DNA from: Propioniciclava tarda
GTDB lineage: Bacteria > Actinomycetota > Actinomycetes > Propionibacteriales > Propionibacteriaceae
Length of the DNA stretch: 64,000 bases
Direction: 5' to 3'
Assembly: GCF_900182665.1 (NCBI RefSeq)
Contig: NZ_FXTL01000002.1
Coordinates: 62,001-126,000, forward strand
Shown here: one piece after another, positions 38,426 through 46,598 of the stretch
How positions within the stretch are numbered: the first letter of the stretch is position 1
Layout of the letters: every line of letters starts with the position of its first letter
The notes under the pieces: generated by a model
What the model saw: only the letters and a program-made list of their open reading frames with translations
What the model was told of the DNA's origin: nothing
Databases searched by the model: none
Translations under genes and position numbers: made by a program

Positions 38426-39744
38426 GCCGCCCCAAGCCCCTGTCCGGCTTCCCCGAGTTCCTGCCCGCCGGACGCATCGTCGAGCAGGCCGTGCTCGACT
38501 CGCTGCGCTCGACGTTCGAGCTGCACGGGTTCGCGTCCGTCGAAACCCGGGCCGTCGAGACGATGGAGTCGCTGACCCGCAAGGGTGAGATCACCAAGGA
38601 GGTCTACGTCGTGCGCCGCCTGCACGCGGCGGAGGGCGAGGCGTCCGACGATCTTGGGCTGCACTTCGACCTGACGGTCCCCTTCGCGCGCTACGTGCTG
38701 GAGACCTCGGGCCACCTGGCGTTCCCGTTCCGGCGCTACCAGATCCAGAAGGTGTGGCGTGGGGAGCGGCCGCAGGAGGGCCGCTACCGCGAGTTCGTCC
38801 AGGCCGACATCGACATCGTCGGCGAGGGCTCGCTGGCCGAACACCACGACGTCGAGGTCGCGCTGGTGATGCTGGAGGCGCTGGAGGGACTGCGAGCGCT
38901 CGGAGTCCCGCCGGTCACCATCCACGTCAACAACCGCAAGCTCGCCGAGGGCTTCTACCGCGGCCTCGGCGTCGACGACCACCTCGCCGTCCTGCAGCGC
39001 GTCGACAAGCTCGACAAGATCGGGCCGGACGCCGTCCGCGGGCTTCTGGTCGACGAGTTGGGGATGGCGCCCGAGTCTGCCGACAAGTGCCTGGCGCTCG
39101 CGACCATCACCAGCGCCGACGCGTCGTTCGTGGACGCCGTCCGCGCGTTGGGCGTCCGAAACGACCTGCTGGACGAGGGGCTGGAGGCGCTGGCGTCCGT
39201 CGTTCGGGCGGCGGCCAAGGTCGCGCCCGGACGCGTCGTCGCCGACCTCAAGATCGCCCGCGGGCTCGACTACTACACCGGGACCGTCTACGAGACCGAG
39301 CTCGAGGGCTACGCCAAGCTCGGCTCGATCTGCTCGGGCGGGCGCTACGACTCGCTGGCCACCGACGGCAAGACGACCTACCCGGGCGTCGGGATCTCGG
39401 TCGGGGTGACGCGCATCCTGGGCGTCCTGATCGGACGCGGCAAGCTCGTCGCGTCTCGGTCGGTGCCGACGTGCGTGCTGGTCGCGGTCGACTCGGAAGA
39501 CACCCGAGACGCCGCCATGGCCGTCGCGTCTCGGTTGCGTTCTCGCGGCATCGCGACCGAGGTCGCGCCGAAGGCTGACAAGTACGGACGCCAGATCCGC
39601 TACGCCGAGCGCCGCGGCATCCCGTTCGTCTGGTTCGGGGAAGGCTCGGTCAAGGACATCCGCTCCGGCGACCAGTCGGACGCCGACCCCGACACCTGGA
39701 CGCCCCCGGCGTCCGATCTGCGGCCGACGGTCAGCGCGGGGTGA
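38422..39744 (+). CDS. hisS: Histidine-tRNA ligase
   Basis: A 440-residue class II synthetase. Motif 2 region FRRYQIQKVWRGERPQEGRYREFVQADIDIVG and the HisRS-specific GLDYYTGTVYE are clear, as is motif 3 GVGISVGVTRI and the C-terminal anticodon-binding domain. The N-terminus (PLSGFPEFLP) is the form I associate with actinobacterial HisRS. The ATG overlaps the upstream stop. Its TGA lies inside GTGA, where the GTG is in frame with the GNAT gene downstream. Confidence 0.96.
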   Translation: MSRPKPLSGFPEFLPAGRIVEQAVLDSLRSTFELHGFASVETRAVETMESLTRKGEITKEVYVVRRLHAAEGEASDDLGLHFDLTVPFARYVLETSGHLAFPFRRYQIQKVWRGERPQEGRYREFVQADIDIVGEGSLAEHHDVEVALVMLEALEGLRALGVPPVTIHVNNRKLAEGFYRGLGVDDHLAVLQRVDKLDKIGPDAVRGLLVDELGMAPESADKCLALATITSADASFVDAVRALGVRNDLLDEGLEALASVVRAAAKVAPGRVVADLKIARGLDYYTGTVYETELEGYAKLGSICSGGRYDSLATDGKTTYPGVGISVGVTRILGVLIGRGKLVASRSVPTCVLVAVDSEDTRDAAMAVASRLRSRGIATEVAPKADKYGRQIRYAERRGIPFVWFGEGSVKDIRSGDQSDADPDTWTPPASDLRPTVSAG

Positions 39745-39818
39745 GCGAGCCGTCGCTCTGAGTCCGACCTGTCCGGATCGACGACGAGGCCGAAGTCCTG
39801 GCGTACTGGGATCTGGAC

Positions 39819-40751
39819 ATGGCGATCTGGCGGTCCATCGAGCCCGGCTTCGTTGACGTTCCCTTTGCTGAGTACTCCCATCGTCTTGGTGCTCCCGAGC
39901 CCGGCTACGAGCGTCGGCGGTACGTCGCGATCGCAGCTGGCAGCTTCGTCGGCCTGGGCTGGGCACTGTTGCCGATGAACGGCAACCTCAGCCATGCCTA
40001 CGTCTCGGTGCGCGTCGCCCCCGAGTGGAGGCGCCGCGGCTTCGGCCGTGCCATCGAGGCCCAGATCCGCGCCGAGCTGCCGGCCCAGCGGACGGAGTTG
40101 CACGGCTGCGTCGAGTTCTTCGATGGCCACGCCAGCGAGGGCTGGCTGGTGGCGGTGGCTCGCCTGGGATACACCGAGGTCGAGAGGAGCGTGCTCAGCG
40201 CCTTACCGCTGCCCGTCGCGAATGACGTGCTCGATTCCTTGGCGGGTCCGACTCCGGCCGGGTACCGAGTGGAGAGCTTCCAGGGAGCCGTCCCGGTGGC
40301 GTATCAAGCCGGTGTTGGGATCCTGGATGGGCTGGTCAACGCCGACGCGTCCACCGGGGACGCTCATGTCGAGCCCGTTCCAGTGCACCCAGAGGACTAC
40401 CGGGCACAGGTCGCCCTGCTCCAGGCCGCGGGGCGCGACCTTCTCACCAGCCTGGCGCTGACAGACGACGAGCGGGTGGTCGGCTACACCGTGCTGCAGC
40501 TACCGAGCGATCCCCGACGCGAGGTCTACCAACAAGGGACGCTCGTGCTCGCTGAGCACCGCGGCCACGGGCTTGGCCTGGCTCTCAAAGTCGCCAACCT
40601 CCGGGCCCTGCAGGCGCTCGATCGCGGCGATCCCAAGGTGACCACCGGCAACAATGACGCCAATCGTTGGATGCGCGAGATCAATCAGCGGTTGGGTTTT
40701 CAACCCAGCGGCTCGGAGGTGTGGTTCCGGCGGCTCGTCGAGGCGTCCTGA
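39819..40751 (+). CDS. GNAT family N-acetyltransferase with a tandem-domain layout
   Basis: A 310-residue protein with two GNAT-like halves: the first has VSVRVAPEWRRRGFGRAIEAQI (acetyl-CoA loop), the second LVLAEHRGHGLGLALKVANLRAL. The substrate is unknown. The usual N-terminal strand VRPVRIDDEAEVLAYWDLD lies just upstream in the same frame, but is separated from an apparent GTG start (39741, overlapping the hisS stop) by an in-frame TGA at 39759–39761. The ATG at 39819 is therefore either a reinitiation start or the start of a truncated protein. No good ribosome site precedes it. Confidence 0.75.
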   Translation: MAIWRSIEPGFVDVPFAEYSHRLGAPEPGYERRRYVAIAAGSFVGLGWALLPMNGNLSHAYVSVRVAPEWRRRGFGRAIEAQIRAELPAQRTELHGCVEFFDGHASEGWLVAVARLGYTEVERSVLSALPLPVANDVLDSLAGPTPAGYRVESFQGAVPVAYQAGVGILDGLVNADASTGDAHVEPVPVHPEDYRAQVALLQAAGRDLLTSLALTDDERVVGYTVLQLPSDPRREVYQQGTLVLAEHRGHGLGLALKVANLRALQALDRGDPKVTTGNNDANRWMREINQRLGFQPSGSEVWFRRLVEAS

Positions 40752-40752
40752 C

Positions 40753-41298
40753 TCAGGATCCGTCCTCTGGATCGCCGTGCTCCAGGGCCTCGATCACGTT
40801 CGCCACCGTCTGCTCCTGGGAGCCGCTGGCGTCCACGGTGTCGGCCCGGGGACGCTGCTGGACGAAGGCGTTCAGCGCCTCGATGAGCGCCGTCGCGTCG
40901 CTCGGTGCGATCGGACCCTCTTTGCGCGGCTCGTCCGTCGCCGAACGCTCCGCGATCCGTCGCCGCAACTCGGACGCGGGCACCATCAACACCAGTTCGT
41001 GGAAGGACGCGCCCAGGTCGCCGGCGCCAGCCTCCAGCTCGTCCACGAAGTCGGAGCGCGCAACGTACTGGGCGATGACGACGTCGCTGCCGGCCGCGAG
41101 CTGTTCGCGGGCTGTCTCCACGGCTTGGGCGCGGGCGAGTCGTCCGGCGGCCTTGCGATCGGACGGCCAGGACGGAAGGGCGTGCTTCAGGTCGTCAACG
41201 TCGATCGCGATCGCGCGGGGGAGACGCCCCGCGACCAGGGCGCCGATCGTGGACTTGCCGACGCCCGGTGCACCGTTGAGCAGGACGAGTCGAGCCAT
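40753..41298 (-). CDS. AAA/P-loop kinase-like protein
   Basis: A 181-residue protein with an N-terminal Walker A GAPGVGKST (residues 9–17), a Walker B-like AIAIDVDDLKH and an arginine-rich lid (ELRRRIAERSATDEPRK). It resembles small-molecule kinases such as chloramphenicol phosphotransferase or gluconate kinase-like proteins, but the substrate site is not diagnostic. The ATG at 41298 is preferred because it begins MARLVLLNG, directly ahead of the P-loop, and a TACGAT box lies 6 nt upstream. Its stop is next to that of the GNAT gene (convergent). Confidence 0.78.
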   Translation of the reverse strand: MARLVLLNGAPGVGKSTIGALVAGRLPRAIAIDVDDLKHALPSWPSDRKAAGRLARAQAVETAREQLAAGSDVVIAQYVARSDFVDELEAGAGDLGASFHELVLMVPASELRRRIAERSATDEPRKEGPIAPSDATALIEALNAFVQQRPRADTVDASGSQEQTVANVIEALEHGDPEDGS

Positions 41299-41304
41299 GC
41301 CCGC

Positions 41305-41310
41305 ATCGTA
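41305..41310 (-). promoter_or_regulatory. Putative -10 box for the P-loop kinase gene
   Basis: On the minus strand TACGAT is followed by 6 nt and the ATG at 41298 with no Shine-Dalgarno between them, as in the other leaderless candidates. Confidence 0.42.
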
Positions 41311-41408
41311 GGTGTCCCCGGGCTCGGCGGGCGAGGAAATCACGGTGTGAATGGGCCTGGAATGTCAGGGAGTCGGACAGCGTTGCTGCCCGGTGAGGAG
41401 GCAACACC

Positions 41409-42161
41409 ATGACCAACACCATCGACACCGCGACGCTCATCAAAGGTCTCGTCGACCCCGACCAGAACGTGCGCCGGGAGGCTGCCATCGCGCTGGGCGG
41501 CGTCCGGACGCCACAGGCGGCGGGCGCGCTGGTGGCCCGCCTCGGCGCCGAGCAGGACTGCTTCGTCCGCGAGGCGCTGACCTGGGCCACCGTCCACGCG
41601 GGCGAGGTCGCGGTGCCGGGCGTCCTGGACCAGCTGACGAGCCCGGACGCCTCCGCGCGCATGCAGGCGGCCCACGTCCTCAGCAAGATCGCCGATCCGG
41701 CGCACGCCGAGCACATCATCCCCGTGGTGGCGGACGCCGACGCCCAGGTGGCCGTCAAGGCCTACCGCGCCGCCGCGAACACGCGTCGCGCCGAGGTGGT
41801 GCCGGCGCTGATCTCCCGGCTCGCCGACGGCGACCTCGAGCAGCGCGACGCCCTCAACAGCGCCTTCGCCACGCTCGGGGAGGTTGCCCTGGACGACCTG
41901 GTCACGGCCCTGGGAGATGCGCGTCCGGCCGCTCGGGCCCATGCCGCGGACGCCCTGGGTCACGTGGGCTCGCCGACGGCCGACGCCGCCGTTGATGCCT
42001 TGTCAGGCCTCCTGGGCGACGCGGACGCCGACGTGCGGCTCGCCGCAGTCAGCGCCCTCGGCGAACTGGATCGGCAAGCCGCCGTGGACGCGCTCACGCG
42101 CGCCGCGGCGTCCGATGATGCTGTCGTAGCAGGCGTGGCGAAGCGGCTCCTGGGCCGCTGA
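41409..42161 (+). CDS. HEAT-repeat protein
   Basis: A 250-residue soluble protein with about seven HEAT or PBS-lyase-like repeats (LVDPDQNVRREAAIALGGVRT, DASARMQAAHVLSKIAD, DADVRLAAVSALGELDR). It probably acts as a binding scaffold; no catalytic motif is seen. GAGGAGG at 41395–41401 is a strong ribosome site 7 nt from the ATG. The gene stands alone between a minus-strand kinase gene and the convergent DyP peroxidase. Confidence 0.85.
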   Translation: MTNTIDTATLIKGLVDPDQNVRREAAIALGGVRTPQAAGALVARLGAEQDCFVREALTWATVHAGEVAVPGVLDQLTSPDASARMQAAHVLSKIADPAHAEHIIPVVADADAQVAVKAYRAAANTRRAEVVPALISRLADGDLEQRDALNSAFATLGEVALDDLVTALGDARPAARAHAADALGHVGSPTADAAVDALSGLLGDADADVRLAAVSALGELDRQAAVDALTRAAASDDAVVAGVAKRLLGR

Positions 42162-42167
42162 GCAGGT

Positions 42168-43079
42168 TCAGTCTTCGTCGACGACGTACGCCGCGAGGTC
42201 TGACGCCGTCGGCACGACGTAGAACGCGCCCGTTAGCGGCGTCGTGAACCGGGTCAGCTGATCGCGGACGCCGTCGCCCACGCCCGCCATCCGGCGGAGC
42301 ATCTCGGCTTGCCGGAACTGGTCGCGGGAGAAGCCGACGAACAGTGTGCCGTGGCGTCCGGACTCGCCGTAGGCCGTGTTGCGGCGGAAGATCTTCTGCT
42401 CCTCGCCGTCGACGTGCACCTTCGAGCGGGCGATGTGGGCCGTCGGCGGCTTGACGGCGTCGTCCATCTCGACGTCGTCGGCCTTGGTCCGGCCGATGGC
42501 GTCCTCCTGGGCCTTGACCGGCAGGGACGTCCAGGCCTCGATGTCGTGCTCCCAGATCTGGTACAGCAGGACGCTCGTCCCAGACCCCGGCTCGCCGGAC
42601 GGCACGGTCACGACGTCGGCCGCACGCAGCACCGGTGGGTTCTCGGTGCCGTCGACGAAGCCGGTCAGGTCACGGCTCTCCTTGTAGTGCCAGCCGACGC
42701 GCTCGGTCTTGACCTCGGCCACGCCTTCGACGGCCGCTCGCAGCGCCATGGCTGCGTCGAACACGCTGGGGCGGTCGGGTCCGGCGATCCAGACCCAGAG
42801 GTCGCGCTGCGTGGCCGGCATGGTGAAGCCGTCGAGCCCCACGACGGGCTCGTCGAAGTCGGCCGCATCCTGCGGCGTCCGATCGGGGGCGAGGGCCCGC
42901 CACAGGCTGGGCCGAGCGCCCAGGACGACGGTCACGCCGCCGCGGGTCGACCAGGGCTCGGCGGCGTTGACGAGCGCGCGGATCGCGGCGTCCAGGGTGG
43001 CGTCGCCGACGAGGTCGAGTTCCAAGAAGTCGTTGTCGGGATTGCTGAGGGCGAAGATTCCGGGCTGGGGGCTGTGCAT
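42168..43079 (-). CDS. DyP-type heme peroxidase
   Basis: A 303-residue peroxidase. The distal GXXDG motif is GFVDGTENP, the proximal heme histidine is in AHIARSKVH, and the catalytic-side arginine is in the later GTLFVGFSRD block. There is no Tat signal, so it is of the cytosolic (B-like) type; such enzymes can be cargo of encapsulin shells, but no encapsulin gene is adjacent. AAGGATGA precedes the ATG. It is divergent to aspS. Confidence 0.93.
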   Translation of the reverse strand: MHSPQPGIFALSNPDNDFLELDLVGDATLDAAIRALVNAAEPWSTRGGVTVVLGARPSLWRALAPDRTPQDAADFDEPVVGLDGFTMPATQRDLWVWIAGPDRPSVFDAAMALRAAVEGVAEVKTERVGWHYKESRDLTGFVDGTENPPVLRAADVVTVPSGEPGSGTSVLLYQIWEHDIEAWTSLPVKAQEDAIGRTKADDVEMDDAVKPPTAHIARSKVHVDGEEQKIFRRNTAYGESGRHGTLFVGFSRDQFRQAEMLRRMAGVGDGVRDQLTRFTTPLTGAFYVVPTASDLAAYVVDED

Positions 43080-43168
43080 GGCTCATCCTTGAAAGAAGCG
43101 GGCCGACGCTGACGGAACTACCTTGTCGCAGGCGCCTCGCCGGTGTCCATCCGGTCTGAGCCTGCCCC

Positions 43169-43174
43169 TAGACT
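43169..43174 (+). promoter_or_regulatory. Putative -10 box for aspS
   Basis: TAGACT lies 49 bp before the aspS ATG. AAGAAGGGAA in the short leader is the probable ribosome site. The -35 is not evident. Confidence 0.4.
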
Positions 43175-43223
43175 GAAGCCTCGTGCGCGCACCGTCTATG
43201 CGCGGCAAGAAGGGAATACACAC

Positions 43224-45026
43224 ATGATTCGCACCCATTCCGCCGGACGCCTCAGGGCCTCCGATGTCGGATCCGAGGTCACGCTGGCCGGCTGGGTCGC
43301 CCGCCGCCGCGATCACGGAGGCGTCGCCTTCATCGATCTTCGGGACGCGTCCGGCATCGCTCAGGTGGTCGTCCGAGACGAGCTGCTGGACAGTTCCGGC
43401 GCCCATGACCTGCGCAACGAGTTCTGCGTCAAGGTGACCGGCGTCGTCGAGCTTCGCCCGGAGGGCAACGCGAACCCCGACCTGCCGTCCGGCGAGATCG
43501 AGGTCGCGATCCGTGAGCTGGAGGTGCTGAACCCGGCGGCTCCGCTGCCGTTCCAGATCGACGAGCGCACCACCGTCGGTGAGGACGCGCGCCTGAAGTA
43601 CCGCTACCTCGACCTGCGGCGTCCGCGCCAGGCGGCCGCGATCCGGCTTCGGTCGAAGGTCACGTCCGCGATGCGCAAGGCGCTGGACGAGATGGATTTC
43701 GTCGACATCGAAACGCCCACGCTGACCCGGTCGACGCCCGAGGGTGCCCGCGACTTCGTGGTGCCCGCGCGCCTGCATCCGGGCAGCTGGTACGCCCTGC
43801 CGCAGAGCCCCCAGCTGTTCAAGCAGCTGCTGATGGTGGCCGGCCTGGAGCGCTACTACCAGATCGCCCGCTGCTACCGCGACGAGGACTTCCGCGCCGA
43901 CCGCCAGCCCGAGTTCACCCAGCTCGACATCGAGATGAGCTTCGTCGACCAGGACGACGTGATCTCGATGGCCGAGAAGGTCATGGCGGCCTGCTGGAAG
44001 CTGGTCGACGTCGAGATGCAGTTGCCGCTTCCGCGGATGACCTGGCACGACGCCATGGACCACTACGGCTCCGACAAGCCCGATCTGCGCTTCGAGAACC
44101 GGATCGTCGAGCTGACGGACTACTTCGCCAGCACCGAGTTCCGGGTCTTCCAGGCGCCCTACGTCGGCGCCGTCGTGATGCCCGGCGGCGGCTCGCAGCC
44201 GCGGCGGACGTTCGATGCGTGGCAGGAATGGGCGAAGCAGCGCGGCGCGCGCGGCCTCGCGTACGTCACGTACGACGAGAGCGGCGAGCTGGGCGGACCG
44301 GTCGCCAAGAACCTCTCGGACGCCGAGCGCGCGGGCCTGGCGTCCGCGACAGGTGCCAAGCCCGGGGACTGCGTGTTCTTCGGCGCCGGGAAGCGCGAGG
44401 CTACCCAGGAGCTCCTTGGCGCGGCTCGGCTGGAGATCGGACGCCGCTGCGGCTTGATCGACGAGAACGCCTGGTCGTTCCTGTGGGTCGTGGACGCGCC
44501 GATGTTCAAGCTCCGCGAGGACGCCGAGGCGTCCGGGGACGTCTCGATCGCGGCGGGGAAGTGGGCGGCCGTGCACCACGCGTTCACGTCGCCCAAGCCC
44601 GAGTCGCTGGACACGTTCGACACCGATCCGGGGTCGGCGCTGAGCTACGGCTACGACTTCATCTGCAACGGCAACGAGGTGGGCGGCGGCTCGATCCGTA
44701 TCCACCGTCGCGACGTGCAGGAGCGGGTGTTCAAGGTCATGGGCCTCTCGCCGGAGGAGTCGCAGGAGAAGTTCGGCTTCCTGCTGGACGCCTTCCAGTT
44801 CGGCGCGCCGCCGCACGGCGGCATCGCGTTCGGCCTGGACCGGCTGGTCATGCTGCTCGGCGGCTTCGACACGATCCGCGACGTCATCGCGTTCCCGAAG
44901 TCGGGCGGCGGATTCGATCCGCTCACCTCGGCCCCGGCGCCGATCACCGCGCAGCAGCGCAAGGAGGCCGGCGTCGACGCCAAGCCGGTCGACAAGACCG
45001 CCAAGGCGGACGCCCCCGCCAGCTAG
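43224..45026 (+). CDS. aspS: Aspartate-tRNA ligase
   Basis: A 600-residue bacterial-type class II AspRS. It has an N-terminal anticodon-binding OB fold ([23 protein letters not shown]), motif 2 [25 protein letters not shown], the bacterial GAD insertion domain (about 300–420) and motif 3 [13 protein letters not shown]. Whether it is discriminating (Asp only) or also charges tRNA-Asn cannot be told here; many actinobacteria use the non-discriminating form with GatCAB. The frame is open upstream to 43143, but the family start and ribosome site favour 43224. Confidence 0.96.
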   Translation: MIRTHSAGRLRASDVGSEVTLAGWVARRRDHGGVAFIDLRDASGIAQVVVRDELLDSSGAHDLRNEFCVKVTGVVELRPEGNANPDLPSGEIEVAIRELEVLNPAAPLPFQIDERTTVGEDARLKYRYLDLRRPRQAAAIRLRSKVTSAMRKALDEMDFVDIETPTLTRSTPEGARDFVVPARLHPGSWYALPQSPQLFKQLLMVAGLERYYQIARCYRDEDFRADRQPEFTQLDIEMSFVDQDDVISMAEKVMAACWKLVDVEMQLPLPRMTWHDAMDHYGSDKPDLRFENRIVELTDYFASTEFRVFQAPYVGAVVMPGGGSQPRRTFDAWQEWAKQRGARGLAYVTYDESGELGGPVAKNLSDAERAGLASATGAKPGDCVFFGAGKREATQELLGAARLEIGRRCGLIDENAWSFLWVVDAPMFKLREDAEASGDVSIAAGKWAAVHHAFTSPKPESLDTFDTDPGSALSYGYDFICNGNEVGGGSIRIHRRDVQERVFKVMGLSPEESQEKFGFLLDAFQFGAPPHGGIAFGLDRLVMLLGGFDTIRDVIAFPKSGGGFDPLTSAPAPITAQQRKEAGVDAKPVDKTAKADAPAS

Positions 45027-45067
45027 GGCGTCCCTCTGGCTCGGCTAAGCGGCTGACGCGTCCTCAA

Positions 45068-45246
45068 CGGGGGTCCCCTCCGTGAACGGGATCCCCGCCG
45101 GCAAGGGGGGTCCCCTCCGTGAACGGGATCCCCGCCGGCAAGGGGGGTCCCCTCCGTGAACGGGATCCCCGCCGGGCCAGGGGGGTACCCCTCCGTGAAC
45201 GGGATCCCCGCCGGGCCAGGGGGGTACCCCTCCGTGAACGGGATCG
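45068..45246 (+). repeat. Five-unit palindromic tandem array
   Basis: The core CTCCGTGAACGGGATC starts at 45078, 45115, 45152, 45191 and 45230, giving unit lengths of 37, 37, 39 and 39 bp. Each unit contains the palindrome GGGATCCC and a second dyad that is GGGGTCCCC ahead of cores 1–3 but GGGGTACCCC ahead of cores 4–5, so the symmetry is kept although the sequence differs. It follows aspS by 40 bp. No coding role is apparent. The remainder of 45027–45403 holds the hairpin listed next and a short dyad at 45290–45303. Confidence 0.9.
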
Positions 45247-45334
45247 CTGTGCGTGATCGGGTGGATGGGCCACGGATTGGGCACAATGACTGACCTGGGT
45301 CAGCTGGGTTCCCACAGTCGACGGCAGTCATCTA

Positions 45335-45372
45335 CGTGAGGAATCCGGTGCTGGGGCGCCGGATTCCTCACG
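45335..45372 (+). repeat. Perfect 14-bp inverted repeat (hairpin)
   Basis: CGTGAGGAATCCGG and its exact complement flank a 10-nt spacer. The stem has no mismatch. It lies 31 bp beyond the end of the minus-strand AbiEi-like gene and could act as its terminator or be a mobile REP/MITE-like element. No T-run follows on either strand. Confidence 0.85.
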
Positions 45373-45403
45373 AAGATCGAGGTGTCGTGCCGGGAGATTC
45401 CGG

Positions 45404-46453
45404 TCATGCTCGGGGTCCCGATCGAGATGAGCTCGCGTCCTGGACCAGTGATCCCGTTTGCGCGATCCGCACAGGAGGGAGGCTTGGATCGATGGCTGAA
45501 CTTGTCGAAGCCCTAGACAGCGCGATGCGCACAGGAGGGAGGCTTGCCCCAGCCCGGGCGGCAACGGCGGCCTCGATCGTTGCCAGGACCCGGATGCCTT
45601 GTTTTCGGATGGTGTTCGGGGCGAAGCCGAGGGCGATGATCCCCTGGGCGCCGAACCGGGAATCGCCCTCCACGGTGGCCTCCCAGAGGTCTGCCCCGTC
45701 GCTGTCCGGACCGCAGTGGTATCGCTTCGAGTGGATCTGCACGGCGATCCCGTGCTCAGGAAGGTAGGCGTCCGGCGTTCCGATGGGCAATCCGCGTGCA
45801 TCCTCAAGCCTGGGGTTGTACAGCACGGTCCAGGGACGCCGCGCCAGCAACCGGCGAAGTGAGACCTCGGCCATCGACCATGATCCGCCTTCGAAGTCCC
45901 TGAGGCCGCGGTTGACGGCCGCCGTTCCATTCCGGCGTCCCCCTCTCACCTCAGCGCGGACGCGAGCCACGGTGCTGAGGCCGCCCTGAAGGACCGAGAT
46001 CGTCAACGCTTGGATCTGCGCGGCCGGGTACTCCTGATACCGACTCGCGTCGAGGAGTGAGCGTTCCAGTGCTGCCACCCGTAGCCCACCCACAGGGCGT
46101 TCCGCGGGCCAGCGCGTGGTGCGCACGACAGCTGCTCCCGGGCATTCGTGGGCGTAAAGCCCATCCTGGGTGAGGAAGCGGTAGACGCTCGGCGGGTGGG
46201 GCAGTTCGACGCCGAGGATCTTCAACGCGTGGGCGCCGGTCAACAGGGCCCGAGGGCCAGCCCAGAGGACGGCAGCGGAGAGTTCCTCGGCGTCGGTCAG
46301 GGTGCCTCGATGACCTGCATAAACGCCGGGGAACGGCCGTTGGCCCACGGTGGCCGTCAAGTGGCGCCGCGCGTCCGGCGTCCACTCCGCCGCGGACAAC
46401 TGGTTCCGCGACGCGAGTCCGTGCTGTTCGGGGAAGCGGGGGAGGGTGCGCAT
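45404..46453 (-). CDS. AbiEi-antitoxin-like / DUF559-like protein
   Basis: A 349-residue protein. The N-terminus (HGLASRNQLSAAEW…GVYAGH) has the winged-helix layout of AbiEi-type antitoxin domains. The later part holds a PDDEXK-like, DUF559/Vsr-type pattern (IGTPDAYLPEHGIAVQIHSKRYH, then FGAQGIIALGF). Such proteins are common in actinobacteria as solitary genes of unknown role. No partner AbiEii toxin is adjacent. The last 50 or so residues are encoded by a repeat (45461–45546) and look acquired. GAAGGAGAAA precedes the ATG. Confidence 0.7.
   Translation of the reverse strand: MRTLPRFPEQHGLASRNQLSAAEWTPDARRHLTATVGQRPFPGVYAGHRGTLTDAEELSAAVLWAGPRALLTGAHALKILGVELPHPPSVYRFLTQDGLYAHECPGAAVVRTTRWPAERPVGGLRVAALERSLLDASRYQEYPAAQIQALTISVLQGGLSTVARVRAEVRGGRRNGTAAVNRGLRDFEGGSWSMAEVSLRRLLARRPWTVLYNPRLEDARGLPIGTPDAYLPEHGIAVQIHSKRYHCGPDSDGADLWEATVEGDSRFGAQGIIALGFAPNTIRKQGIRVLATIEAAVAARAGASLPPVRIALSRASTSSAIDPSLPPVRIAQTGSLVQDASSSRSGPRA
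45461..45546 (+). repeat. Two 26-bp repeats 60 bp apart
   Basis: A 26-bp word beginning CGCGAT and ending GGAGGGAGGCTTG occurs at 45461–45486 and 45521–45546 with one mismatch (C versus G at its seventh base). Between them lies GGCTGAACTTGTCGAAGCC, which resembles a dispersed actinobacterial REP-type word (TGAGC-TGTCGAA) I know from memory. The unit lies in the 3' part of the AbiEi-like gene and encodes SLPPVRIA twice in its tail. Confidence 0.8.
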
Positions 46454-46598
46454 GGAGTTTCTCCTTCGGCGTGACTGCCCTACACGTTGGACGCCAAAGG
46501 GCGATTCTTGTCACGCGGAGAGAATCTGTGGATAACTCCTGCGCCAGATACGATTCCCGGGTGAGCGCGGCGAGTTCCGGGAGCTAGGCCGGCAACCA

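Noticed and set aside
39759-39761. TGA in the GNAT gene as a selenocysteine codon
   Set aside because: No SECIS-like hairpin follows, GNAT enzymes have no selenocysteine there, and TGA is used as a normal stop throughout the window.
45068-45246. The tandem array as a CRISPR locus
   Set aside because: There are no unique spacers between repeats, units are contiguous and only 37–39 bp, and no cas genes are present.
45023-45331. Short minus-strand ORFs translating the tandem array
   Set aside because: The 37- and 39-bp periods shift the frame between units, and the predicted peptides are just repeat translations.
45335-45372. The hairpin as an integron attC site
   Set aside because: It is too short and perfectly paired, lacks the R/L box layout of attC, and no integrase is nearby.
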